Below are positions 47,057-59,699 of a stretch of DNA of 64,000 bases, piece after piece. The translations under genes were made by a program, and so were the position numbers. A model generated the notes under the pieces. The model saw nothing but the letters and a program-made list of their open reading frames with translations. It was not told the origin of the DNA and made no database searches. Numbering within the stretch: the first letter of the stretch is position 1; the number at the start of each line of letters is the position of its first letter. Origin of the DNA: Biomphalaria glabrata (Eukaryota > Mollusca > Gastropoda > Planorbidae); assembly GCF_947242115.1 (NCBI RefSeq), contig NC_074726.1, positions 21,169,325 through 21,233,324 on the forward strand. The letters are read 5' to 3'.

Positions 47057-49230
47057 GTAAATCTTGCAGTGAAGGTTTGAATTCAATTGTAAATAATTTC
47101 TTTGAGACTTATGAAACATTCTGAATCATTGTAACTCCAATACTCCTATTTATGATGAGTGAATACAGTTGACTCTTGATAATTTGACAGTTGACTGAAC
47201 ATTAAAGGTTAACTGCATATGTCAAGAAAATTCTATTTATGATGTATTAAAGCTTTCTCTTAGACTTTAAAATGTATTTTTTTTTAATGTTAAAATAGAC
47301 GAAAAAAAATAATTTATTGATCTAAAACAATTCCAGACCTATGATTTCTGTTTCCACATACTTACTTACAATTCAATTCTAGTTACTTTCTAAAAATGTA
47401 CATAAAAAATAAAATAAATAAATTATAGGTTTTTTAAAGCGTTATTTTCATGCGTATAGCATCATACTATGGTATACATTAGTTACATGAAGTTAACTCT
47501 TTCTCTCCTGATTGATGATACCATCATTAATTTGACCCCTTACGTTAACTTAATTTTTGGGTTTGTAAAATTTAATTTGTGTTATATAAAAAGGACATAC
47601 ATTTATCTATATCAATTATAACATTTTCTGATTAAGAGAAAACTTTTATTGAAGTTTAACTCTAACAGGCTAGTGAAATACAAATGGAAAATAATTACGG
47701 AGAGATAGAGTTAATGAATCGATATTGGTGCCTTGTGGGTTACTGTGTTGGATTATAAAGTGTCAGACTACCAAAGTCAAGAGTAGGTTATTTTGCCTTA
47801 TATTACTTGTTTATATTTATCTAAGTAAATTAGGAAAAGATGGCTTAAAATAAATGTTTCTGAAGTTGTGATAAAAAGACAATATATTCTCTGTCCATTA
47901 TGTTATTGACTTAGTGCCATATCTGTTGAGCCCAAAGATTAGAGAAGATCAAAGGTTTGAATGTAACTGTAACAAGCCATGACCTGCCTGACTACCACTG
48001 GCCACACAAGAAATGTATGTGTTGCGAGAGAAAAACTCCAGGCTCTAAATGCATTGACTGCAGTCCTTATTGACAGAAGCTTTTCATTGAAGAGTCGTTT
48101 ATGATGCATTGCTTGTCAAAATTCTCCCAGCAGTCCCTTTCAGAATCGAACTGTTGTTTCCCTCATGTTCAGAGTCTTTTTATTTAACCCAAACATTTGA
48201 GTTCTCAACGAATAATGACTGTGTTCTTTTTATCTCTTGTGCAGCGGGAAATTTTTAAAAATTGTTCATAGCAAGTATTGTATAACATCATGTTTTCATG
48301 TTTTTAATGCTGGTAATGTATTCAATTTTTTTAAATTCAGGATTTTTCCAATTGTGCTTAATTTTATTTAGTAAGTATTTAGAGTGGCTGATATTTTGAT
48401 ATCCATTGACTTTTTTTTTAAAGTTTTAAAATCAGATATAAGCTACCATGAGCATTTTAAAAATTTGTTTCCTCTAAACTTTGATTAGTTTTTTTGACAA
48501 ATATCTAGACTGCTAGGCCTAATCAGCTAGCTTTCTGTCAAATGTTAATATTAAATGGCATATAACACTGAGGGATTTTTATCCAACAGTTGGGCTTTTT
48601 ATTTGTTTTAATATTTTTTTTTAGAAAATAAAATAAATTTGTGTAAAAAAATAACTTTACAACATGTAAATGTAAATTTGAACTTATCTACAACGAATGA
48701 TTAAGAGTTGTTAGTTTTTTGAAGTGATCCCCCTTTGACGCATTATTTTCTAAGTTCTACTTTTGCTTGAGTTGAGAAATGTAAATTCATTAAACAAAAG
48801 ACACAAGTGCAATATATTTTCTAACCCTTGAATTTTCTTAGGACTATTTGTGTTGTTGTTTTTTTCTAGGAAAATAGGGTTCTCTGTGATCAAGTTAGAA
48901 TTTACTTTTTTAATAACTATTACTATTGTTTAGTACACTATTGTTTTGTTTCAGGCCATATGAGTTATCTGCAAAATACAGTAAAATGTTGGAATCTATT
49001 CATTTTATAAAATCAATAAATGAAATATGATAACTTTATAAACATATTGCTTTTTATGTCACTTTGCATATATTGTTTTTATTTTAGATTTCTATATTAT
49101 TCTCATTTTTAATTGAATAGTTTCAATCTTATGATTTATTTTTTCCCTCAGTTGGTTTGTTTTACTTTATCTTTTTGTTGTTGGCTGTGGTTGCCATTAA
49201 TAAAATGTATTTAAATAAAAGTGACTAGAA
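47057..49230 (+). other. PPM1K 3' flank: 3' UTR of uncertain length plus AT-rich spacer
   Basis: After the TAA at 47054-47056 there is no further coding signal. Candidate polyadenylation signals include ATTAAA near 47246 and AATAAA near 49014 and 49198. If the far signals are used, the 3' UTR would be about 2 kb and would contain the MITE at 47497-47710. Nothing else recognisable was seen in 47715-49230. Confidence 0.35.
47497..47710. mobile_element. TTAA-flanked MITE (piggyBac-like), copy 2
   Basis: Same family as 25149-25367: TTAA at 47493-47496 and 47711-47714, inverted ends CTCTTTCTCTCC / GGAGAGATAGAG, interior collinear with copy 1. It lies about 440 bp after the PPM1K stop codon and so could be within its 3' UTR. 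Confidence 0.78.
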
Positions 49231-51753
49231 AACTAGTATACACTAGTTTGATTTATTTAAGTTGTGGAGTTACCTGAAAGAGATTCTTACATTATATATT
49301 TATTATCATTTACTACTAGCGTATGCCTAATTAGCTAAACCCAGTGTTTGAGTGATTTGATCCTGATTTTTGCTTTCAATAGCTCTTCACTTCTTACAGT
49401 TAAGATTTGAACACTACTCCTTCCTGTTGATTCAATGTTTTAAAGGTTTTGAAATAACACACCATTTCAGAACCTCAACAGATTTATTAATACATTTTTC
49501 TGCTTCATTATTTAGATGTGATATGAATGTCTAAAATTCAGTAAGATAATTTTAATATTTTTGAAAACATTTTTTAATAAATAGCCCAATGTGGCTGAGC
49601 TATCTGAATACTGATATTTTAATAATTGATTACAGCCCTTCTGTATTTTGAATGCACAGACTTTCCCTTCTCGACAGATTCTATTGCCTCCTCAGCCACA
49701 TTTAGTTAATGCCTGTAATGTAGATTTTTAAAAAATGACTGATCTCAAGCTGTATCGGCACCTGCCATTTCTTCAACACATCAAGTGTAGGGGGGGGGGG
49801 GTCGGTCATTGATGTGATGACAACATTGTTCAGCCATAGCTAATGCCCAGGCTTTTATCTTATCACTAAGAGATGATATCCATAGAGCTTTGCAACTGAA
49901 GGAGGCCTAAAATTTTTGTATGTTATGTAATATATAAAATATTTCTTAATTGTTATGAATGATAAAGTACACAATTTGTCTTAAGTCTCACACACCTCTG
50001 TGCAATATTTACAAACAAAAAGTATAGGAATAACAACTAGACACAAATTGTCCAAATAGACAAATATATTTCTGAGTGTACATCACAAGAAGAATAAAAT
50101 GTGCTAATATAAAAACAGTCAAAAATGTTAACATGTAGTCTACATTAGCAGTAATTAAAATGAAACAGATTAACCAATAATAAAGTGTAAACTTCAATGT
50201 ATAAAAAACTTCATGTCCACATTGAATTTTATTTTTGTAATACTCTGTAATATGAAAATATTTTAACAGATATATATATATAGAGAGAGAGAGACAGAAC
50301 AGAGAAAGATAAATTAGTTACATTCTTCTGTTAAATATTGATAAGTATAAACATTCTAAAAGGCACACAATAAATAGCATGAAATTATAATACTGTAGGT
50401 CGACATTTCAAACAAAAGGATGAACACAGGCTATTAAAAATAAATAATACTGTAAAATAAACAATGGACAGGACCTCCCCCCCCCCCTTGCACCTCTCCA
50501 TTTAGTAATTTTTCTTTCAGTTTAATTTCATTTAAATTAGATTGTCACTATCTCATTTGATTTGTTTTGCTTAAAAAAAATGTAGCAGACAAAAAATCTA
50601 ATTGTTCATGGTACATTTGTACTATAGTCCTTTTTATGCCCATCTTTTATTTTTACTACATTCTATAATAAACAGCTACTAGATCTAGAATATATTGCTA
50701 ATGCAATGACAAGTGGTGTCAAACGTATGTGTCCTTGCTTTGAAAGCAATCCTAAACCTTTTATAACTAAACTAATGAGCAGCAAGTATACAAATAGGGG
50801 AGCGAATACAGAACTGAAAAATAAAGACCCTGACACAATTAGTGCAAACATTTTTCAGAAACCTTTTTTAAAACAATTTTCTATTGGATTGGATTCAAAT
50901 GTTTTATTTTCAAATGCTGAAGAATATTAAAGATACTACAAGTCAGCACCATTTATGGACCTTCACTTTTATTTTTTTAGTTATTACTATGGAAAGGATT
51001 TTTTAAAGGTGAAAAGGGAATGAAAATTTAACATTATGGCTAGAGGTATTTCAGAAAAATACAACATTATACATTAGCAAATCTCAAATAGTGTATTTCT
51101 ATAAAATCTTGTAATATAAGAAAGAGGCCAACCAGATCGGTAGAAAGTGTTTTCTAATGCTAAAACAATTTCAATATAAATAAAGAATGCAGCTTATTTC
51201 TAATGGTGAACAGTTTGCAGTGAAAGAGAACTTTGAAAGCTTTAAATAATATTTTAAAAAAGTAAAACAAATGCACAATGAAAGCACTACTTGAAATAAT
51301 TTTTGTGCATGTATCAAAGCTGTGATGACAGGTACAAAAACTTTTAGAGCAATTACCTAACATGTAACAAACTTAAGTTATTTCATTCAAAAAGTGTGGA
51401 AAAAAATGACATAAATATAAAAACATTCTGGTTCCTACTGCATAAGTCAGTATGCAAACATTTAATGCCTTGATGTTACTGACTGACTATAACCTTGGTG
51501 GCCATATGTAAGTTGCTAAGAGTTCCTTTTCATTTATTAGAAAATACAAAAAACTAGTGAATGTACATTAAGTCAAAAGTGGCACTCAAAAAACAAGCAC
51601 ATTGCAAACTAAATAAACAAAAATTATAACTTATTTCAAAAGTGCATTTCTTTTTTTTTTTTTAATTACACCAATCTGATTTTCCATGCTGAAGAATCAA
51701 CTACACACAAGGTGGAAAGTTAGGATGCTCATGCTGTAATCGGTATCTACAGC
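49231..51753. other. Intergenic / possible 3' UTR of the small minus-strand gene
   Basis: No coding exon recognised. A reversed fragment of the repeat seen in PPM1K intron 1 is at about 49750-49870, (TATA)n(GA)n at 50268-50295. A 74-codon open frame at 50706-50930 (+) has no recognisable similarity. Confidence 0.5.
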
Positions 51754-54700
51754 TCACCATTGTTGTGCATAGTTTGTTGACTGGGAAAAAAAAAAGACAA
51801 AACGCAATTAATATTTTCTGAGAAAAATAATTAAATCTCATAATTCAAAGAGGAGGCGAGGGGGGCTGAGTGGTAAAGCCCTTGGGGTCTCATTTGAAGG
51901 CTGGGATATTGAACTTTTGGAATGTTAGGACACCTCTGAGTCTACTCTACTCAAACGGGTACCTGACATATTTTGGGGAAGTAAAAGTGGTTAGGCGTTG
52001 TGCTAGCCACATAACACCCATGTTAACCACCAGCTAGAGAAACAAATAAGCTTTACAACATCTGCCCCTGGTCTAAAGTAAGTATACTTGTTGAAGTCAA
52101 TTATTCAACTTTAAACTTTTAAAACAGTGAATTATTTCACAATCCAGGAAATTCTGACATTGGCCTTTTTTAACACTCTATGTCTATATGCACTATTGAC
52201 ACAGAGAAAACTTCTGGGCTTTGACAGGTCAGCTTGCCCTGACAGCCCTAAGGCAAAATCTTTCTCATCCATAAACTGTGGAAATGTCTGCTGCTCCAGA
52301 ATAGGCGTAAATAGCCACAAAAAAATCTGCTTTGTCACAAAGGGTTATAAATATACAAATACATAAATTTCTATCTTATAAATTATAGACATTCGTTCAA
52401 AGAATAAGATAGTTAGATAACTAATTAAATATGTAAATAAGATGATTGTAGTAGTTTATACAATTAGTTGGCAGAAACTAGGTTTTCAAGAGAAAAGAGA
52501 TTGTTTTTTTATTTTTGGATTAGATTATTTTACAGAAGGTGTTAAAACATGTACAGAGGTGATTTTTATTTTTCCTAGAGCGGAGTTGCTACCCTTGGGA
52601 CACTGCTATTATCGCTGTATTTCTGGACTTAATATGTAGCTGTTTGGTTTTGTTTTGTTAACCTTTTAACGTGCATGACTTTTGTTTTGGGGATAATTAA
52701 TTTAGTTCATATTCTTACTCTAGCACTGCCTGCATTGACTTTTATGAAGTGAAAACTAAATTAAAAGTGTTCTCCCCTAAATAGAAAAGCAGTAGCTGCA
52801 TTATTGTATGTTCTTAATTGCATATACTTATAATTTTTAATTACTTTGAATTATGATTATTATTATTATACTTGATTGTATATACATCCAGTTAGGGTGA
52901 TAGATTTAGTGAATTCTTTATCTTTAAATGAACACAACAAAATCTGTAGTGATTAAAACACCAAAAACAAATCATAAACATAATATTTGAATCACAGAAT
53001 TGAATTCACATGAAATACATTTGTGAAGACAATGTTGTAGTATTACTTAATGAACAAACTGAAATACACCAAGCAAATGAGCCTGGACATGGTGCTTGCA
53101 TTTTCTTTTACTATTTCACAAGTTTTGTGTCTCCTGGATATTTCTAAAGGGTGCACTGTGACATCATAAGAAGATTCTGACCTACTTTCATCTGTACTAG
53201 TCACTTCCAGAGCACACAAATAAATAACCCCATAAGAATAATATTTTTCTTTCATCGCACTGCTATAATGCATAAGTGAATTAAGCCACTCTATTTGCAA
53301 TTATTTGTGGTAAACAAGGTTCAAGTCTAGGTCTTCCACACAATGCCTTCTCAAACAGTAAAGGTCATCTGTTTCAGTGGCCTATGGTTAACAAAGGTGA
53401 CATGTGGTCAGCACAACGACCAACTACCTTAACTTTTCCCCAACTAATGTCAGGTACCCATTAGAGCTGAGTGGACTCAGAGGGGCCCAAAGATTCCAAA
53501 AATTAAAATTCCCAGTCTTCACCAGGATTCAAGCCCAGGATCCTCAGTTCAGAAGCCAGGCGCTTTACCTCTCAGCCAACGCACCTCCTTCTCGGCCTGT
53601 GGCATATGATTAATTATAATTTGTCAGAATCTGAAAATAGATTTGTTTTTAAGACTTAGGAAACCAATATACCAAGGAAACTTACATTGTAGCGTCCTTT
53701 GATTTTTGCAGAATAAGTCAAATAGTCTATATGCTTCTTTATATTTGCTTTCTCCCTGAATGTTTAAAGACAAAAATTTGAACTATGTTATCAGTTTAAA
53801 AAATAATACAGTAGCTAAAATATTTTCTAAGTGTTTCTTTGAATTTAAGATATGATTAGCTATTAGTTGAGAATGCTCTATTTTTTTAATTGGTACATTT
53901 TTAATATTAGTTTACAGAAACAAAAGCACAACATTTTTATTTATAATTAGTTGTTTGTTGTTGTTTTTTCTAATAATTGTTAACAACATTAAAGGAAGAA
54001 AACAAAAATTTCAATAAAGCAATTTTCTTTCTATATCCATGATGATGAAGACATCAAATTGAAAAACAAACAAACTAATATTTAAAAATTATGAATTTTA
54101 TAAGCTATTGGTCAATGCATGTCTTCTCAAATAACTTCAGTGAACTGTTACCTTCAGCAAACTTTTTAAATTTATTTATCAGATTTAAAAGTATCAACTT
54201 CTTTAGCTTGCTGTTCAGATTTAGCACTGTCAACTATCCTAGCTCACTCTTCAGATTTGGCATAATCAACTTTCTTAACTTACTACTCAAGTTAAGCAAA
54301 ATCAACTTTGTAACTTACTCATCAGATCTAGCACTTTCATATTTTCGTTGCAGCCTCTCTAGTTCATGTGAACAAGCCGCTGTTGAACACTGATGTGCAT
54401 CATTTGCATTTTGATCAGCATTTTTCTCAAAATAGTATCTGTTGATTTCTTCTGGATTATTTTTCAGTTTTTCCTGTTAGATAACAATTACATACATTTT
54501 ACACATCTGGATTTATTTAGTTTTTTTTTATGTGTCTGACACATCTGTTTATGGTCTGTGGTACACCAGTCTGAAAGTAGAGCATACTAAAGAGAAAGCT
54601 TAAAAATGTGGATTCCAGATTATGGAGGCTATTCCATAAGAAGCAAGCTTTTGGGTGTCTCTGGTGTACAGGATATGGAAGCATTGATAAGTGAAGTATT

Positions 54701-56052
54701 TTAATATACAATATAATCCTTTTTTTTTACAAAGCTTATTTAAACTCACTCTGTCTGTCTGTGTGTCTATCTGTCTGGCCAAAAGTTTGTAAACATTATT
54801 TCTCCAACACCCAATCTCAGATGAAGCTGAAAATTTGCATAATTATTTCTCTTAACGGACAACACAAAAATCAATAACAAAAAATTTAACCAATTAGTAA
54901 ATTAACTATTTGTTGTCTGATTTTAAATACTTGTTCAAATAGATAGATGGTCAGTTGTCAGATTTTAGATACCTGGTCAGATAGATAGATGGTCAGTGGT
55001 CTGATTTAATTGATCTAGTAATTACAACATGAAGAGATTAGAGACAGAGTTACTAGAGTGTCAGGACCCCACAATGACCTGCTAACTATTGTAAAAAAAA
55101 CAGAAACTAAAACTCTATGGCCATATTACAAGGTCTTCAGGGCTTTTAAAACCTTCCTTCAGGAACAGTACCAGGAAAAAGAAGAAGAGGCAGACAGAGA
55201 AAGGAATGGGAAGACAACATACAAAAAATGGATAGGCCTAGCATTGAAAGAGGTTCTATCCAAGGCAAAAGACAGACTGGGAAAGACTGTTGACAAATCT
55301 TGTGTGGTGTCCCAACAATCCAACAGATTAAGGGATAGGTGAAGGTGAAGTGATTACAACATAATGTAATTTTCAGTCACAAAGTAGGAGAAGAATAAGG
55401 CACTAGTTTCTGTGTGATGGACACAAAGAAAATTATTGCACAAACCTAAACAGAGAAGCATATTGTCTGATGTGTTTATAACTAGGAGAAAAAAAAATGG
55501 GGAAAGGGAAAGTTGTCATTCAGCTAGCCTGGACGCTTGAACATATACATAGTGCAACATTATGCAGTGTACACACACACACACACACACAGATTGTAAT
55601 GTTAGAAATCAATCCATAGCATCATATGGAATGATGTAAAAAACACAAGCTGGCTAAACATGGTTGGATAAAAAGGGTGTACATTTTTTTTTTTTAATTA
55701 TCAGGAACCTGCTAAAACTGACTTTTTCAATAAAGACAAAAAAGGAACAAAAAAAGCAATGAAATAAATTTGAATAACAAGAACTTCTAATTATTTGGAT
55801 TCTAATTTTGTGTTTCAAGATCTAATACAGTAAATCAAAAAGAAATACTTTTAATTTATTCTTAGTAAAAAATGTATAAAACGAATATATAACCATATGG
55901 TTTCTTTTTACTTTCTTAAATTAAATATAAATCAGAAAAATTTTTATTATTTTGTATCATACCAAAAATTGTTTCTGTAAATAAATTCGCCTGTTAACAA
56001 ATCTTTGTTTACGCAGTGCCTCATGATGTTCATTGATTCCTGAAGCAGCCAT
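51754..56052 (-). CDS. Unrecognised small protein, 113 aa, four coding exons
   Basis: Minus-strand exons 56067-55963 (ATG at 56052), 54473-54319, 53755-53686 and 51780-51754 all have AG/GT borders and consistent phase (0, 2, 0), giving 113 residues and a TGA stop. A donor at about 56709 (TTG|GTAAGG) may end a non-coding first exon. The protein is hydrophilic and helix-rich: N-terminal MAASGINEHHEALRKQRFVN, then LKNNPEEINRYYFEKNADQN, a coiled-coil-like HELERLQRKYESARSDEEKA, then KKHIDYLTYSAKIKGRYN and a short end NYAQQW. Two Cys lie in the middle; there is no signal peptide or membrane segment. I do not recognise the family. The small size, charge and multi-exon layout are typical of minor cytoskeletal or ciliary proteins, but that is a guess. 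The last exon (8 codons) is the least certain part. Confidence 0.68.
51850..52080 (+). mobile_element. SINE family 1
   Basis: 'gaggcgaggggggctgagtg' 'gtaaagcccttgg' head, body 'aggacacctctgagtc', 'tggttaggcgttgtgctagc'. Last intron of the small minus-strand gene. Confidence 0.8.
53350..53592 (-). mobile_element. SINE family 1
   Basis: The minus strand begins 'aggaggtgcgttggctgaga' 'ggtaaagcgcctggct', B-box 'ggcttgaatcctggtgaaga', body to 'acagatgacctttac'. About 95 bp downstream (on the gene strand) of the small gene's third coding exon. Confidence 0.85.
54725..54930 (-). repeat. Dispersed repeat (family 3), copy 4
   Basis: 'aaactcactctgtctgtctg', 'cacccaatctcagatgaagc', 'aaccaattagtaaattaact'. 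In the small gene's intron between coding exons 1 and 2. Confidence 0.7.
55040..55360 (+). mobile_element. LINE 3' end fragment, 'LQGTVPGK' family, copy C
   Basis: Contains HNDLLTIVKK..., [18 protein letters not shown] and a later SNRLRDR end. The nucleotide match to copy A is clear through 'agaagaggcagacagagaaa' and the tail 'aagggataggtgaaggtga'. In the intron between coding exons 1 and 2 of the small minus-strand gene. Confidence 0.72.
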
Positions 56053-56708
56053 TAAGTCTTTCTTTCCCTGCAAAACTATTTAAGAGAGATGAATTTATTC
56101 AGATTTAATTTAATCTAGACAAAGAGCTCTAATTATTTTATTAATATAAATTCTAAATCCAAACTTTACATGTCTGACAATCATTAGAGAAGATTAAAAT
56201 GGTTGATCAATGTGCTAGATAACAAGTAAGAATATGTAAGAATAATAATAATCAACAGGTAATCATCATTTGAATAATTTCTGACAAGCATACTTCCTTA
56301 TTATTTATCATTGTTAAACTATAGTCAAATGATGGAGCTATATTTTTGAAACATAAATTTGTATGTAGATTAATTGTATATAGATGTTTGTCTAGGTAGT
56401 TCCAACTTCCAAATTTTAGCTAATTAAAGGACAATATTTTAAATAGAATAATAATATATTATTGGAAGTCTGAATAAAAATATAGTGAGTATAACACTTT
56501 CAATGTGTCTCATACTTTAACTGTAACTGTCTAAGTCTAAGACTAAGACTTGAGTAAGAGAAGACTCTGAAGAGAAATTAAAAGGAATTGAAATAATCAT
56601 GCATTATATTATGATTATATTATAATTATAATGTACAAGAATAATCTATGCGAATTTATATATTTAGATTAGATCTATATAATCACACACATACTAAAAC
56701 ATCCTTAC

Positions 56709-57530
56709 CAATAAAAAAAAGATAAGCTTCTGCTATTTCCAAGTCTATTATAGAGATCTTCAGACCTTGAATGTTGCGAAAAGTAAAATGAAGACTGCTG
56801 AGATAATGAAGTACTGCGTTGCCAGGTAAATTAATATACCAGACTTAACTCTGAGCTAAAAGAGCATGTTAAGGGGAAAAAACTAAACGAGAAAAAAAAA
56901 AGAGCATTCACATTATAATATACCTTATCTTATAAAGAATCTCAATCTATGTAGATTTAGATATCAATTTAATCAATTATATACAAACTATTTTAGCTAA
57001 GCATGCCCTTTAAAAATATAATTTTTAAAATGCATTCACCGGAGGTCCAGTGTTTATATTATATTAGATCTACATCATCTACTATCTAGATCTAGGAGTG
57101 GTTTTTACTTTGAGTTTTAGTTAGTAAAAGTTTTAGTTACTTTTTATGGGACGTGAGATGTAGTAGAATATATTATAGAACTAATATATTATACCATAAT
57201 CTATATATTCTAGATATACAGGTCAATCTATTCAGCTTCAATATAGCTTGCATGTTTTGTTTTCTCTTTCTGTAAATAGATCTATAAAACTAGATCTAGA
57301 ATCTCGATCTGTAATAGCGCACTTTTGAAAATGGGCGTCACCTATGTTACGGTAATTTTCGGTTCTTGTCATTTCCCTCCTCCTCTTTCTCCTTACACTG
57401 TGACTGTCAACTGTTGTCTTTGCAGTGCAAATGTTGACACAGTCATAACACGGGTGCTGATTTTATAACATTAAAATTAAGGCTAGGGACTTGTTACATA
57501 TATATAGATCTACGACGGATTAATTTGTGT
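56709..57530. promoter_or_regulatory. Candidate promoter region of the small gene, possibly bidirectional
   Basis: Between the putative first exon of the minus-strand small gene (donor near 56709) and about 57530 lies a locally less AT-rich, non-repetitive stretch (57300-57480: GGGCGTCACC, CCCTCCTCCTC). On the plus strand a good donor GT|GTAAGTATC occurs near 57529, which could end the first exon of a divergent transcript running off the right side. No coding exon for such a transcript was found. Confidence 0.22.
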
Positions 57531-57559
57531 AAGTATCACTGTGACTGTATTGTATTGTG

Positions 57560-58345
57560 ACTGTATTGTGTAGATTCCTAGATTTAGATCTATATTCTGA
57601 GTACATGTTTATTCATTATAATTGTCTTAAATTGTTATTGTTTAATTTTAATTTATTTTTGTATGAAAATTGTAAACAAGTCAAATGTCTTGAATTTTTG
57701 AAATGGCATGCAATGATTATAATATGATACATGCCCCAAGAGTCATATCATCATCATCTGTAACTGTAATGATAGTGAATAGTGTATTATAATTATCATG
57801 ACAAAAGGATATATCAATATTTCAATATCTAGATTTAATAGATCTATTTTAACTATTTATTTAGTTGATAGTATGATCAGATTAGATTGAACATCTAGTC
57901 TAGATCTAAGTCTAAATTAAATCTAGGAGCTAAACAGTAGACTAGAATCTAGATCTATAAAGACTATTAAAGTATATAGATCTATATAAATATATAGTCT
58001 AGATCATAGTAGATCTAATATATTAATATTATATTATTATTATAGACTATAGACCATCTAGATCTAGATCTATATAGACTCTAATTAAATTAGTGTCAAA
58101 AGCCAGGCCTCATACTCATGGCCATGGTTCTTTTTATTTCAGAAGTTTTATTTTGGCCAGAGAATATTTTATATTTAATGTAGGCCTATTTATATTATAG
58201 ATCTAGTACATAATATTAATATATTATAATAGATCTACAGACTTTGTCTGTAGTGTTAAGTGTAGTAGACCTATAGTAGATCAAGTCTACTAATCTAGCT
58301 CTAGGTGTTATAATAAATGAAAACCTGTCATATATATATATCTTA
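57560..58345. other. AT-rich intergenic spacer with TAGATCTAGA clusters
   Basis: Only short TA/TAGATCT-rich motifs; no open frame or recognisable element. Confidence 0.7.
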
Positions 58346-58394
58346 TACATTACAGACGTTACTTCGAAAAAGAAGATGATTACGTCCTACGCGT

Positions 58395-58712
58395 CATGCA
58401 TTCAGTCATGCATATTAACCAATGATTTAAATTCTGCCAAGTCTCTGGTTTTACTGGCTAGCTCAGGCAACCCATTCCATGCTCTAATAGCACTAGGGAA
58501 AAAGGAGTATTTGTACAAATTTTTCTTAGCATAAGGGATGAGGAATGTGCCTTTATCTTTGTGTCTTTCTGAGTATTTTATTAAATTTTGTTTTTGTATT
58601 TGAAGATTATGGTTCAGTGTTTTATGTATAGTTGCTTCTTTACTTTTGAGTCTTCTGTCCTGAAGGCTTTCTAAATTTAGTGATTGTACCAAAGGTGTTA
58701 CTCTAATCAAAT
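58395..58712 (-). mobile_element. LINE 3' end fragment, 'RVTPLxxSLNLESL' family, minus copy
   Basis: A 102-codon open frame: IRVTPLVQSLNLESLQDRRL, then KYSERHKDKGTFLIPYAKKN and NLYKYSFFPSAIRAWNGLPE, the classic C-terminal 'SFFPSxIRxWNxLP' end of non-LTR reverse transcriptases, followed by a stop and 'catgactgaatgcatgacgcg'. It is arranged head to head with the plus copy that starts 20 bp away. Confidence 0.85.
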
Positions 58713-58729
58713 GTGAATATAAAACTAAA

Positions 58730-59060
58730 ATGTTATTTAACCTTGGTAGGCCAATAATAGAATATGCATCCTCTGTTTGGGACCTCTCAACTCAAGAAAA
58801 CATTAAGAAACTGGAACAGACACAAAATATAGCAGTGAGATTCATAAAAAACGAATATTTACATTTGACTAGAGTAACACCTTTAATAAAATCACTAAAT
58901 TTAGAAAGCCTCAGAAATACACAAAGATAAAGGAACATTCCTTGTTCCATATGCTAGTACAAATTTGCACAAATGTTCCTTCTTCCTTAGCGCTATTAGA
59001 TCATGGAATGGGTTGCCTGAGCTAGCCAGAAAAAACAGAAATGACTAAGGATTATAATAT
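58730..59060 (+). mobile_element. LINE 3' end fragment, same family, plus copy
   Basis: Begins GRPIIEYASSVWD (the 'RP.LEYAS.VW' motif just before the RT C-terminus), then TQNIAVRFIKNEYLHLTRVT and SLNLESL; broken after codon 66, with remaining similarity through 'atggaatgggttgcctgagct' near 59005. Overlaps in content with the minus copy, so the pair is an inverted arrangement of one family. Confidence 0.82.
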
Positions 59061-59424
59061 CAGTCATGGAAATAAGATGAATGCCTGGGCATTAGCTGTA
59101 GTTCTTCTTTTTCCATGCAGCTGATATATATATATCCAAAGGAATGGCAAGTGCAGATACATTATCTAGATGTAGTAGATCTAGTTTTTATATATTATAT
59201 ACCTAAAATACCTTTATAAATAATATATATATATATATATGTATACCTTTTGTATAGTATAAGCCTATTAGACTAGCATTACATACCAGCTTTGCCAGTT
59301 GAGTTGTCACCAGACTATAGATCTATATTGTTTATTTTTATTGATCTCCGCACCCCCCCCCCCTCACTCCTTGCTCTTCCAATAAAATTGCCTGCATTGT
59401 AATGGTCCTACTAACATGCTTTTT

Positions 59425-59695
59425 ACAACTCACTCTGTCTATTATATGGCAAAAAGTTAAGTTTGTACACTTTATTTCTCTCACACCCTATCTCGGATTA
59501 AGCTGAAATTTTGCACTATTATTTCTTTTTACCTCACAAGAATCAATTTTTAAAAAATTTACCAATTAGTTTATTAACTATTGGATGTAATTATTTTGTT
59601 TGGTATATTGAATAAGGGAAAGAAATCATACTTGACAGATGTGCTGGTATAAGTTGAATTAATTCCCATGAGGACTCTTGAACCCTTAGTGGATA
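59425..59695 (-). repeat. Dispersed repeat (family 3), copy 5
   Basis: 'caactcactctgtctattat', 'atctcggattaagctgaaat', 'taagggaaagaaatcatact', ending 'cccatgaggactcttgaacc'. Intergenic. Confidence 0.72.
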
Positions 59696-59699
59696 TTTT

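Noticed and set aside
52132-52338. 68-codon minus-strand frame (FPQFMDEKDFALGLSGQADL...) as an exon of the small gene
   Set aside because: It lies between two exons whose phases already join, and no convincing acceptor and donor pair brackets it. Could be a transposon remnant; unresolved.
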